A stretch of DNA of 64,000 nt from Corynebacterium propinquum DSM 44285 (lineage in GTDB: Bacteria; Actinomycetota; Actinomycetes; Mycobacteriales; Mycobacteriaceae): positions 19,787 through 83,786 of the forward strand of contig NZ_AQXC01000005.1 of NCBI RefSeq assembly GCF_000375525.1. The letters run 5' to 3'. Every line of letters begins with the position of its first letter. The first letter of the stretch is position 1. This document shows, in pieces, positions 44,261-53,375 of the stretch. Under the pieces are notes generated by a model that saw only the letters and a list, made by a program, of their open reading frames with translations, was not told where the DNA came from and did not search any database. Both the position numbers and the translations under genes were made by a program.

Positions 44261-44713
44261 CTAGCGCTGTGAGCCGTGCGCTTCGCGTGGGTTCTCGTGG
44301 CTATTGTTCTCTGCGTCATCGTGGTCATCGTGCTCGAAGCCGTGTTGATCGGTGCTGTGCAGGTCGTCGCTGTTATCTTCGTGGCCGCCATCCTGGTGTT
44401 GCCCAGAAGCAGCGCCACTATCAGTCTCCCCAGCTTCGCTAGTCCCAAGCTTGTCTTCCCGGGTCTCGCGCAGCTCCCCAATCAACTCGGAGAAGAAGTC
44501 CCGCACAACGGACCACTGCACGGTCGTGTTTTCCAAATGCTCCGGCAAACGTTCAATCTCTAGGCTTAGCTCTTTGCGACGGCGTTGCTCCGCCAGCTCA
44601 CTGCGCAGCTCACTTAACGATGCCTCGGCCTCACGCAGAATCTTTTCCAACTGCTCTTCTACGGACTTACCGCGCAGGTTGTCAGCCCCTGTGTCGTGGT
44701 GCGGATCCATCAT
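44261..44713 (-). CDS. Coiled-coil acidic protein, hypothetical
   Basis: 150 residues with AAGGAAG upstream. Residues 16-60 are a charged coiled coil (KSVEEQLEKILREAEASLSE); the C-terminal third is Asp/His/Glu-rich (DDLHSTDQHGFEHDDHDDAE), which could bind metal but may simply be disordered. No signal or membrane span. Convergent with the DUF5129 gene. I do not recognise a family. Confidence 0.6.
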   Translation of the reverse strand: MMDPHHDTGADNLRGKSVEEQLEKILREAEASLSELRSELAEQRRRKELSLEIERLPEHLENTTVQWSVVRDFFSELIGELRETREDKLGTSEAGETDSGAASGQHQDGGHEDNSDDLHSTDQHGFEHDDHDDAENNSHENPREAHGSQR

Positions 44714-44777
44714 CGTTATTACTTCCTTATCTCATATCACCGGCGAGCATGTTCTACACCGGGATGAGTGGTGATTC

Positions 44778-46064
44778 CTAGAATACAGTGGTGAGCAGGA
44801 TCAAAACGCCCGGCAGCACCAGGAACATGCCCAGCACCCACGCTGCGATATACAGCTTGTTACGTGCGCCGATATTCGCGATGCCCTGCGCCAAAAACAG
44901 CGGCACCTCGCGCACACCTGGGATGCCGTAGATCACCAGAGCAGCGAAAACGTTGAACATCAGGTGAATCAGCGCGCCTTGCAGAGCGGCCTGGCCTTCC
45001 AAGCCAGTGAATGCGAATGCGGCAATCAGTGCGGTGATCGTAGTGCCGATATTCGCACCGATGGTGAATGGGTAGACCTGACGGATTGACAAGGTGTTAG
45101 AACCAGCCAGGGGAACCACCAGCGCGGTTGTCGTCGAAGAGGACTGCACCAGCATGGTGATAACCATGCCAGCACCAATGCCGGAGATCGGACCACGGCC
45201 CAAGGACTTGTGCAGAATGTCTTTGGCCTTACCAACCATAACGACCTTCAGCAGCGCACCGATGAAGTTGACGACGCCGAGGATCAGCGCAATACCAATC
45301 AAAATCTGCGCGATGCCAGCGATGGTCTCTGGCAACCAGCTCGTCGATGCAACCAGCAGGTCTTTGCCCGGCTCGGTGATAAAGCCAATGAACGTGCCCA
45401 GGCCTTCCATGCCGGTGGCCAAGAAACCAGCTTGTTCGGATTCGGCGTTCACGCCGGAAACCAAGAAGCCGGTGACCTTTTCCAACAGGCCGAACATCAG
45501 CTCCAGCGGCAGGAAGATCAGCACCGCCAGCAGGTTAAACATGTCATGCACGGACGCTGCGGCGAAACCACGACGGAAGGAGTCTTTGTCGCGCACCATG
45601 CCCAATGAGACCAACGTCGAGGTCAGCGTGGTGCCGACGTTCGCGCCCATCAACATTGGGATGGCGATTTGGACTGGCAAACCACCGGCCATCATGCCGA
45701 CCACAATCGAGGTGGTCGTCGACGAAGACTGAATCAACGCAGTGGCCAGGATACCGACCATGAGAGCGATCAGTGGGTTCTGTGCAAAAGCGAACAGCTC
45801 TTCTGCGTGATCGCCGGTGGCAGCCTTAAAGCCGTCACCGATCACGCCAACGGCGGTGATAAGCAACCACACGCTGACGGCGACAGCAACCCAGTTCACC
45901 CACTGCTTATCAGTGTCAATACCGAGGCGCTTCAGTGGATTACGCGGAGCCTTTTGCTTTTCCTGCACACCCTGTTCCAGCCGTAGTTGAGCGTCGCCAA
46001 GGGTGCGGTCATCGGATGCGGTCTGATCCGGGAACGTTTGCCCTGAGGAAGTGTGTGACATCAT
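44778..46064 (-). CDS. nptA: Na+/phosphate cotransporter, NptA type
   Basis: 428 residues from the ATG at 46064 (AGGAAACAG upstream); a longer frame upstream is not used. Two copies of the Na_Pi_cotrans unit are visible, each with the QSSSTTT signature: LIQSSSTTTSIVVGMMAGG near residue 110 and LVQSSSTTTALVVPLAGSN near 320, and GANVGTT/GANIGTT partners. Takes up phosphate with sodium at the cytoplasmic membrane. A GTTCAC-type direct repeat upstream suggests phosphate control. Confidence 0.93.
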   Translation of the reverse strand: MMSHTSSGQTFPDQTASDDRTLGDAQLRLEQGVQEKQKAPRNPLKRLGIDTDKQWVNWVAVAVSVWLLITAVGVIGDGFKAATGDHAEELFAFAQNPLIALMVGILATALIQSSSTTTSIVVGMMAGGLPVQIAIPMLMGANVGTTLTSTLVSLGMVRDKDSFRRGFAAASVHDMFNLLAVLIFLPLELMFGLLEKVTGFLVSGVNAESEQAGFLATGMEGLGTFIGFITEPGKDLLVASTSWLPETIAGIAQILIGIALILGVVNFIGALLKVVMVGKAKDILHKSLGRGPISGIGAGMVITMLVQSSSTTTALVVPLAGSNTLSIRQVYPFTIGANIGTTITALIAAFAFTGLEGQAALQGALIHLMFNVFAALVIYGIPGVREVPLFLAQGIANIGARNKLYIAAWVLGMFLVLPGVLILLTTVF

Positions 46065-46210
46065 CTGTTTCCTGACACCTTGCTTCGCACTTGCAGCCCG
46101 CACCCCAGAAAACTTAAGAAAACTAGAGGTGCGTACTGCCACTGATTGGTTTGTTTCAGGCCCACTCGGGGCCTTACAACAAGCAATGTATCGGGCGTGC
46201 GGAAATACGA

Positions 46211-46232
46211 GGTTCACACAAGGTTACAAACA
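46211..46232. promoter_or_regulatory. Candidate PHO box upstream of nptA
   Basis: GGTTCACACAA followed directly by GGTTACAAACA: two 11-base direct repeats with the GTTCAC-like core seen in actinobacterial PhoP/PhoR sites. About 150 bases upstream of the nptA ATG. Pattern match only. Confidence 0.4.
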
Positions 46233-46267
46233 AGCAAACTTTTTGGATTGTGAGCAACCTAACGGGC

Positions 46268-47170
46268 TTAACGACGCCCCGCTTTTTCGTCGGCAGCAAT
46301 GATGCGCTGCAAGTACTCCGCTATTGTTGGTGCCTCGATCCAGGCCGGAGTTGGATTCCAGAACGGAGACACAGCCTGACCTGCGATAAAGAAGGTGCCG
46401 AAGCCGTCCTCAGTAGCACCCACAAACGCGATCTCATCGGCAGATTCTGCCACCACGGAATAGCCAGCGAACGCGGTTGCCTGCGCACCCTTCAACTCTT
46501 CGGCAGAATCGTTCCGCTCCATGAACGCCTCGGCTGCCTCGGTGGTGGAGAGTTGTTCATCTGGAGTAAACATTCCGTTACGGAATACGATGCCGCGCGT
46601 CATGTCCCCATTGACATCCTTGAGCGGCTTATCAATGTTCAGCAAACACCGCAGCCCATCCTCGCCCGGCGCGACCGTTTCCGGGAGTTCACACAACGAT
46701 CCGTCCGGCAGCGCAATGCGGTAGAAGCCATCTGTGATGGTCGGTTCGATGGTCTCACCGTAGCCGAGGTCAGCCGCCGGGGTTGGTTCCTTGCTGGAGC
46801 TCGATTTGCTGGAGCTAGATTTGCTGCTCGACTTGCTGGATTTACCGGTGGATGTGCCGGAAGATTTCTCGCTGGACTTGTCGGTGGACTTGCCCGCGGA
46901 TTTGCTAGTCGATTCGCTTGCCGATTCCGACGCTGTAGCCGAGCCGGACTCGGATTCGCTTGTCGACGCCGAATCGCTGGACTTATCCGACGCTGTAGAA
47001 TCCGTCTCCGTAGCAGCGGCATCGGCAGTGCTATCCGCAGCGCTGTCGGCAGCACTGTCTGCAGGCTGCGGATCGGGACGATTTTCTGGATTAGAACAGC
47101 CCGCCACGCCTAAAGCAATGACGGCGCTGATGCCAAGCGTGCGGGCGAGTTTCCGTGCATGAGATTTCAT
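46268..47170 (-). CDS. Ser-rich lipoprotein with C-terminal globular domain
   Basis: 300 residues. Signal KLARTLGISAVIALGVAGCS with lipobox GVAGC (Cys 25). Residues 35-130 are a Ser/Ala/Asp/Lys-rich low-complexity tether (SKSSSKSSSSKSSSSKEP). Residues 135-300 form a soluble domain with two Cys (SLCELPETV and LRCLLN) and aromatic C-terminal part FFIAGQAVSPFWNPTPAW. Anchored outside the membrane, with the tether probably crossing the cell wall. Function unknown. Confidence 0.75.
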   Translation of the reverse strand: MKSHARKLARTLGISAVIALGVAGCSNPENRPDPQPADSAADSAADSTADAAATETDSTASDKSSDSASTSESESGSATASESASESTSKSAGKSTDKSSEKSSGTSTGKSSKSSSKSSSSKSSSSKEPTPAADLGYGETIEPTITDGFYRIALPDGSLCELPETVAPGEDGLRCLLNIDKPLKDVNGDMTRGIVFRNGMFTPDEQLSTTEAAEAFMERNDSAEELKGAQATAFAGYSVVAESADEIAFVGATEDGFGTFFIAGQAVSPFWNPTPAWIEAPTIAEYLQRIIAADEKAGRR

Positions 47171-47208
47171 GCACCTAGTCTAGCCTGTTTTCCGGGTCAC
47201 AATACCGG

Positions 47209-50079
47209 CTACTTCACCACCAGGTTGATCATGCGGCCAGGCACCACGATCTGCTTCACCACGGACTTCTCGCCGATCGCCGCGAGCACCTTGTCGTCGG
47301 CAAGCGCGGCGGCTACGGCATCATCCTGGGAGACGTCGGCAGCGACCTGCACCCGCGATTTCACCTTGCCGTTCACCTGCACTGGCAGCTCAATTTCGTC
47401 GTCCACCAGGTACTTCTCGTCGAAGCTCGGGAACTGCTCGAAGGTGATCGTGCCCTCGTGGCCCAGGCGCGTCCACAACTCCTCGGCGATGTGCGGCGCC
47501 ACCGGAGCGACCATCACAGCGATCGGCTCCACGGCAGCACGCGGAGCACCGTCCGGGTAGTTCTTCGTCAAGTAGTTCACGTACTCGATGAGCTTGGCGA
47601 CGACGGTGTTGACCCGCAGGTTCTCATAGTCGTCGCGCACCCCAGCGATGGTGCGGTGCAGCTGCTGCAGATCCTTTTTGCCCAGCTCCGCATCCACGAC
47701 GGCCACCTCGCCGGTGTTCTCGTTGACCACCAGGCGCCACAGACGCTGCAAGAAACGCTGCGCACCGACGACGTCCTTGGTAGCCCACGGCCGAGAATCT
47801 GCCAGCGGCCCCATCGACATCTCATAAACCCGCAGGGTATCGGCGCCAAAGTTTTCGGCAATATCGTCGGGCGCGACCGCGTTCTTCAGCGATTTACCCA
47901 TCTTGCCGTATTCCCGGTTCACCTTGTCGCCGTGGTAGAAGAACTCGCCGTCACGCTCTTCGACTTCTTCGGCAGGCACATAGACGCCACGGGAATCGGT
48001 GTAGGCATAGGCCTGGATATAGCCCTGGTTGTACAGGCGACGGTACGGCTCTTTCGAGCTCACATGTCCCAGGTCAAACAACACTTTGTGCCAGAAACGC
48101 GCATACAAAAGGTGCAGCACGGCGTGCTCCACGCCGCCGACGTACAGGTCCACTCCGCCCGGATCGTTCGGGCCATGGACCTCTGGGCGTGGACCGGTCC
48201 AGTAGCGTTCGTTGTCGATATCGCAGAAGGCGTCGCTATTCGTCGGATCGATGTAGCGCATCTGGTACCAGGACGAACCTGCCCACTGCGGCATGACGTT
48301 GGCATCGCGGTAGTAGGTCTTGGTGCCTTCGCCCAAGTCCATCTCTACTTCGATCCACTCGCGCGCTTTCGCCAACGGCGGCTGCGGCTCAGTGTTCTGA
48401 TCGTCTGGGTCGAAGGACACCGGCTGGTAGTCATCGACTTCCGGCAGCTCCACCGGCAGCTGGTCTTCTGGGATCGCGTGTGGCCGGCCGGCCACGTCGT
48501 AGACGATCGGGAATGGCTCGCCCCAATAACGTTGGCGGGCAAACAGCCAGTCGCGCAGCTTGTATTGGATCTTCTCGACGCCGCGCTCGCGCGCTGCCAA
48601 CCAGTCGATCGTGGCAGCGATGGCCTCCGCCTTGGACTTGCCGGTCAGATCCAGCCCGTCGTCGTTCGCAGAATTCACGTAGGTGCCTTCACCGGTGTGC
48701 GCTGCCGTGGAGACATCACCACCGGCGACGACCTCGGTGATCGGCAGGCCAAAGACCTGCGCGTATTCGTAGTCACGCTCGTCGTGGGCGGGCACGGCCA
48801 TGATCGCGCCCGTACCGTAGCCGGTCAACACGTAGTCTGCGGTAAAAACCGGCAACTTCTTGCCGTTGACCGGGTTGGTGGCATAGGTGCCTAAGAAAAC
48901 ACCAGTCTTTTCCTTATTTTCTTGGCGCTCCAAATCCGATTTCGCGGCAATGTCGCTGCGGTAGGCCTCGATGGCTTCTTTCGGGTCTTCATGGCCATAG
49001 GTCCAGCGGCTATCGACGTCATCGTCGTACGGAACTGGCGAGAGCAAAGCGTCGACAAGCGGGTGCTCTGGGGCCAAAACGACGTATTCCGCGCCGAACA
49101 GCGTGTCGGGGCGGGTGGTAAACACGGTGATGTCGTGGCCTTCGCAGCGGAAATCAACCTCGGCACCGCGGGAACGGCCGATCCAGTTGCGCTGCATGGA
49201 TTTCACCTTCTCCGGCCAATCCAGCAGTTCGAGGTCATCCAAGAGGCGATCAGAATACGCGGTAATGCGCATCATCCACTGCTTTAAGTTCTTGCGGAAC
49301 ACCGGAAAGTTGCCGCGCTCTGAGCGGCCGTCGGCAGTGACCTCTTCGTTCGCCAGCACCGTGCCCAGGCCCGGGCACCAGTTCACGGTGGAATCGCTCA
49401 GGTAGACCAGGCGGAATTCATCGACGGCCCGGGCCTTTTCTTCCTCGCTTAACGACGCATACTCGCGGCCGTCCTTGGTGGCCAGCTCGCCAGATTCCAG
49501 CAGCGGGTACAACTCGTCAATCGGGCGCGCTTTTTGCTGCTGCTCATCGAACCACGACTGGTAGATCTGCAAGAAAATCCACTGCGTCCAGCGGTAAAAC
49601 TCCGGGTCGGTGGTGGCGACTGAACGGCGTTTGTCGTGCCCCAAGCCCAAGGCACCCAACTGACGACGCATATTTTTGATATTCGCCACCGTCGTCGTGC
49701 GCGGGTGGGTTCCGGTTTGGATCGCATACTGCTCAGCCGGCAAACCAAAAGCGTCATAGCCCAAGGTGTGCAGCACGTTTTTGCCCAGCAAGCGGTTAAA
49801 CCGGGCGAACACATCCGTGGCGATATACCCCAGCGGGTGACCCACGTGTAGGCCCGCGCCCGACGGGTACGGGAACATGTCTTGCACGAAGAGTTTGTCT
49901 TCGGGAAGGGCGGCGCCGTCTGCCGGGGCTAAATCACCAGTGGGGTTTGGCGCATTGAACGTACCCGTCTCGTCCCAGTACTGCTGCCACCGCGACTCAA
50001 TATCATTGGCGAGCTGCGGGGTATAGCGGTGTTCCGGGCCAGTACTAGTTTTTTCAGTGTTTTCACGCGCTTCGGTCAT
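47209..50079 (-). CDS. leuS: Leucyl-tRNA synthetase
   Basis: 956 residues from the ATG of [14 protein letters not shown] (50079). Class I signature as [10 protein letters not shown] (HIGH) near residue 85 and KMGKS in [11 protein letters not shown] near 690. The CP1 editing domain follows with [15 protein letters not shown] and [16 protein letters not shown]-terminal anticodon-binding and LeuS-specific domain ([13 protein letters not shown]). Loads tRNA-Leu. Full length. Confidence 0.97.
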   Translation of the reverse strand: MTEARENTEKTSTGPEHRYTPQLANDIESRWQQYWDETGTFNAPNPTGDLAPADGAALPEDKLFVQDMFPYPSGAGLHVGHPLGYIATDVFARFNRLLGKNVLHTLGYDAFGLPAEQYAIQTGTHPRTTTVANIKNMRRQLGALGLGHDKRRSVATTDPEFYRWTQWIFLQIYQSWFDEQQQKARPIDELYPLLESGELATKDGREYASLSEEEKARAVDEFRLVYLSDSTVNWCPGLGTVLANEEVTADGRSERGNFPVFRKNLKQWMMRITAYSDRLLDDLELLDWPEKVKSMQRNWIGRSRGAEVDFRCEGHDITVFTTRPDTLFGAEYVVLAPEHPLVDALLSPVPYDDDVDSRWTYGHEDPKEAIEAYRSDIAAKSDLERQENKEKTGVFLGTYATNPVNGKKLPVFTADYVLTGYGTGAIMAVPAHDERDYEYAQVFGLPITEVVAGGDVSTAAHTGEGTYVNSANDDGLDLTGKSKAEAIAATIDWLAARERGVEKIQYKLRDWLFARQRYWGEPFPIVYDVAGRPHAIPEDQLPVELPEVDDYQPVSFDPDDQNTEPQPPLAKAREWIEVEMDLGEGTKTYYRDANVMPQWAGSSWYQMRYIDPTNSDAFCDIDNERYWTGPRPEVHGPNDPGGVDLYVGGVEHAVLHLLYARFWHKVLFDLGHVSSKEPYRRLYNQGYIQAYAYTDSRGVYVPAEEVEERDGEFFYHGDKVNREYGKMGKSLKNAVAPDDIAENFGADTLRVYEMSMGPLADSRPWATKDVVGAQRFLQRLWRLVVNENTGEVAVVDAELGKKDLQQLHRTIAGVRDDYENLRVNTVVAKLIEYVNYLTKNYPDGAPRAAVEPIAVMVAPVAPHIAEELWTRLGHEGTITFEQFPSFDEKYLVDDEIELPVQVNGKVKSRVQVAADVSQDDAVAAALADDKVLAAIGEKSVVKQIVVPGRMINLVVK

Positions 50080-50140
50080 GGTTTTATAGTCTAATAGGTT
50101 TACGGGATGCACCCCGTTTTCACAGAAGGGTTAGCACAAT

Positions 50141-51844
50141 ATGCGTATGACGATCGGCGATTTTCTCATCCGTCGCCTGAAAGAAATCGGCATTACGGAA
50201 GTCATTGGCGTGCCGGGTGATTTCAACTTGAACTGGCTGGAACAAATCGAAGCTGCCGACGGCATCCGCTTTGTGGGCAGCACCAACGAGCTCAACGCTG
50301 CGTATGCTGCCGACGGCTATTCCCGCGCCCGCGGGGTCTCGTGCCTGTTGACGACCTACGGCGTCGGCGAGCTCTCCGCACTCAATGGCCTGGCCGGGGC
50401 TGCCTGCGAGCACATCCCGCTGGTCTCGATCGCCGGTGCTCCCCCGCTGTTTGCCACGGAAAAACGCTGGTTGCTGCACCATACGCTTGCCGACGGAAAC
50501 TTCGGCAACATGCTCGACTCGTTGCGGCCATTCACCGCGCTCGCCGAACGCATCAGCCCCATGAACGCAGTCGACGAGATTGACCGCGCTCTGCGGACCT
50601 GTCTGCGGGAAAAACGCCCAGTGCACCTGCAACTGCCCTCCGATATTTCCCACCTGAGCATCACCGTGCCCGACGAGCCATTGGATACCTCGCTCGAACC
50701 GTCGGATCCGGTGCAGCTCGAGGCCGTACTGGAGCGATTGGTGCAGGAATTCGCGGCCGCGGAAAACCCAGTGCTGCTCGTCGACCAGGACGCGCAGCGC
50801 CACGGGTTCTTAGATTTGTTTGCCCAGCTCGTCGACAAGATCCAGCTGCCGTATGCCCAAATGGCTTCCGGCAAGGCGCTGTTGAGCGAGCAACACCCAC
50901 TGTTTTTGGGCACCTATAACGGTAAGGCCTCGTGGCCGGGCGTGCGCGAGCGCGTGGAAGGCTCGGATTTCTTGCTCACCTGCACCCCGCGGTTCATTGA
51001 GGTGAACTCGGGTAGCTTCTCGCATGAGTTGCACGAAGAAAACATCGTGGATTTCGGTGACCAGCACGTCAATATTTACGGCGAGCACATCGTGGGCCTG
51101 GACACCACAGAGGTGCTGGCCGGGTTGCTGGAGCGGCTACCGGCTGCCGACGGGGCTGGCGCGGCGAACTCGGACGATCAGCCCAGCAGCGTGAACCCGG
51201 AGGCAGTATTGCCGGAGCCTTTTAAGGTCCGCGCCGGTGCCGAGCTGACGCAGGCGCGCTTGTGGCCACAGGTCCGCGAGTTCATTCGCCCTGGTGACAC
51301 GGTGATTGCGGAGGCCGGAACCTCCAATATTGGTTTGGGCCCGCAGCGCATGCCGGAGAATGTTCGCTACATCAACAGTGCTATTTGGGGCTCGATTGGT
51401 TATACCCTGCCAGCTTTGCTGGGCAGCCAAATGGCCGATGCGGATACTCGCCACCTGTTGTTCATCGGGGATGGGTCTTTCCAGTTGACCGCCCAGGAAT
51501 TGTCGACGATTCTGCGGGAGAAGCAAAAACCCATCATCGTGTTGTTGAACAACCGCGGCTACACCATTGAGCGCTACATCTTGGGCATGGACCGCGAGTA
51601 CAACGACATCGCCGATTGGGCTTATCACAAGTTACCGGAGGTTTTTGTCCCCGGAACCGAGATGATTTCTTATACCGCACGCACTGAAGACGAGCTTGCC
51701 GACGCCTTCGCCGCTATTAATAACAGCGACAAGGGCGCGTTCCTGGAAATCCACCTGGACCCAGAAGATGCCCCCGCTGGCCTGCAGGCCTTCGGACCGA
51801 TGACCGCGGAATTCGATTACGGTCCGCGTGGGCCTAGGAACTAA
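50141..51844 (+). CDS. Thiamine-PP-dependent 2-keto acid decarboxylase (pyruvate/indolepyruvate type)
   Basis: 567 residues. N-terminal PYR domain with the activating Glu in FVGSTNELNAAYAADGYSR, central domain, and C-terminal ThDP motif GDGSFQLTAQELSTIL ... LLNNRGYTIE. The HH/TTYGVGELSALNGLAG block places it with pyruvate, indolepyruvate or branched keto acid decarboxylases rather than acetolactate synthase. Cleaves a 2-keto acid to aldehyde and CO2. AGAAGGG lies before the ATG. Divergent from leuS. The aldehyde dehydrogenase at 53372 could oxidise the product. Confidence 0.88.
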   Translation: MRMTIGDFLIRRLKEIGITEVIGVPGDFNLNWLEQIEAADGIRFVGSTNELNAAYAADGYSRARGVSCLLTTYGVGELSALNGLAGAACEHIPLVSIAGAPPLFATEKRWLLHHTLADGNFGNMLDSLRPFTALAERISPMNAVDEIDRALRTCLREKRPVHLQLPSDISHLSITVPDEPLDTSLEPSDPVQLEAVLERLVQEFAAAENPVLLVDQDAQRHGFLDLFAQLVDKIQLPYAQMASGKALLSEQHPLFLGTYNGKASWPGVRERVEGSDFLLTCTPRFIEVNSGSFSHELHEENIVDFGDQHVNIYGEHIVGLDTTEVLAGLLERLPAADGAGAANSDDQPSSVNPEAVLPEPFKVRAGAELTQARLWPQVREFIRPGDTVIAEAGTSNIGLGPQRMPENVRYINSAIWGSIGYTLPALLGSQMADADTRHLLFIGDGSFQLTAQELSTILREKQKPIIVLLNNRGYTIERYILGMDREYNDIADWAYHKLPEVFVPGTEMISYTARTEDELADAFAAINNSDKGAFLEIHLDPEDAPAGLQAFGPMTAEFDYGPRGPRN

Positions 51845-51857
51845 GAGGTCCGGAATT

Positions 51858-51992
51858 GCAGTTGTTGTTATTTATTGAAACAACTAACAACAACTCAAAA
51901 CAACTAGCAACAACTATTCTGAGCTGGGAAAATAACCAATTTCGCTGCCCTAAAACCGCACAAGTTGTTTCCAAGTTGTTTGCTAGTTGTTT
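51858..51992. promoter_or_regulatory. Cluster of AAACAACTAGCAA repeats upstream of the regulator
   Basis: AAACAACTAGCAA (51898-51910) and its exact inverse TTGCTAGTTGTTT (51980-51992) form a 13-bp inverted repeat. AAACAACTAACAA at 51878-51890 is a near copy, and CAAGTTGTTT occurs at 51961-51970 and 51972-51981. Dense operator-like repeats before the regulator gene suggest autoregulation. Confidence 0.6.
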
Positions 51993-52052
51993 TAGAAGGA
52001 AGAAAAGCCGCACAGAAAACAACTTCCTGGGATTTTGCCTATATTCGACGCT

Positions 52053-53375
52053 ATGGATGTCACGCCCACAAAACGTGATGGCACTAATTGCCGTGCGATG
52101 TCGGAAGAAGAACGCCGCCTGATCCGTCGTATCCGAGAGGATGATGACTATTCCAATCGTATTTCTTCCTATCCGGTAGAAGATTTGTCTCATGAAGTCC
52201 TCACTGAATTGCGGCGACTGTTACGCTCACACCGCCAACGTCGCGGCATCGACGCTGCCACCCCAACCGGTACCCAAGCACTGTTACGCGAGGTCGGGCT
52301 ACTCAGCGATGATGGCAGCCTCAAACGTGCAGGTGAAATTCTGCTTACGCCTGCATCCACCATCCAAGTCACGATTCGCCATCTATGGCGAGCATTACCC
52401 GGAGCAGACCCAAAAGCCACAGAGTTTTCTGCTCCATTGCTTGAGGCACTACCAGCGTTGCGTCGGCTCATTCTAGAACGAGCTGATCAAGAAATGGTCC
52501 GGGTGCAATTCGACAGCGGGCAAGAGTCGGCAATCCCTCGTTTTCCTGCGCAGGCTATCGACGAAGCCATCACCAATGCCATCATCCATCGCGACTGGCG
52601 CACAGAGAAGCCGGTCGTCATCGACCAGTCGCCACGCATCTTGAAAGTGTGGTCACCCGGTCCACTGGTCCCTGGTGTCGACGAAAACCGTCTCCTAACA
52701 ACACAATCCGTCCCCCGAAACGGACGGTTAATGGCGAGCATGCGTTCAATTGGGCTAGCCGAAGAATCATCTCGCGGTTTTGATCGTATGTGGTTGGCGA
52801 TGCTGAACACTGGACGTGAGGTCCCAGAAGTAATCGCTACCGACGAATTTGTCGAAATCATTTTTGCAGCTGGAAACCCTGACGTTGCTTTTATCAAAGC
52901 AATCCACGGGCTCCAAGGACGATTCAGTGACGAAGTAATCAACAATTTGAACACGATGCTCGTGCTGTGGAAGCTCTGGCACGCACCGCTTATAACCCTC
53001 AAGCAAACTGCGCATAGCACCCAAACATCTCAGCTCGAAGCTAGTGGACTATTAAATGCACTCGAAGACTACGGCGTTGTTCAGCGCATAAACAATGCAG
53101 ATGAATGGGTATTATCCGCGCAGGTGGCACAATTGTCCGGCAAGGATCTGCCCACCGCGGCTGCCAGCGTCCAAGAGCGCATTGAGGCGCAGCTCCAGGA
53201 CGGCGACTCCGTTGCTGCAGCGGAATTAGCAGAACGTTTCGGCATATCGCGTGGTGAAATCACCAACGTGCTGCGCCATCTGCGCACGTTGGGTCGAGCA
53301 CAAATCGATCCAGCTGGTCCACAACGCGGCTCGGGAACCCGCTGGATCGCAACAGCGCCAAACACTCCCCACTAA
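52053..53375 (+). CDS. AlbA/HATPase_c_4-type transcriptional regulator, N-terminus missing
   Basis: 440 residues from the ATG at 52053 (a TTG at 52035 is also open). The HATPase_c_4 region is visible: PRFPAQAIDEAITNAIIHRDW, LKVWSPGPLVPGV, SVPRNGRLMASMRSIGLAEESSRGFDRM. The C-terminus is a winged helix (AAAELAERFGISRGEITNVLRHLRTL). Members normally begin with a Schlafen-like AlbA_2 domain of about 100 residues; here only a short leader precedes the second domain, so the gene is 5'-truncated or starts are non-standard. Repeated operators lie upstream. Confidence 0.7.
   Translation: MDVTPTKRDGTNCRAMSEEERRLIRRIREDDDYSNRISSYPVEDLSHEVLTELRRLLRSHRQRRGIDAATPTGTQALLREVGLLSDDGSLKRAGEILLTPASTIQVTIRHLWRALPGADPKATEFSAPLLEALPALRRLILERADQEMVRVQFDSGQESAIPRFPAQAIDEAITNAIIHRDWRTEKPVVIDQSPRILKVWSPGPLVPGVDENRLLTTQSVPRNGRLMASMRSIGLAEESSRGFDRMWLAMLNTGREVPEVIATDEFVEIIFAAGNPDVAFIKAIHGLQGRFSDEVINNLNTMLVLWKLWHAPLITLKQTAHSTQTSQLEASGLLNALEDYGVVQRINNADEWVLSAQVAQLSGKDLPTAAASVQERIEAQLQDGDSVAAAELAERFGISRGEITNVLRHLRTLGRAQIDPAGPQRGSGTRWIATAPNTPH

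Noticed and set aside
46780..46990. Repeated sequence as a possible repeat array
   Set aside because: It encodes the Ser/Lys-rich tether of a lipoprotein; no CRISPR-like spacing.
48060..48080. TGTCCCAGG similar to the IS3-end element
   Set aside because: Inside leuS coding sequence with no further similarity to the element.
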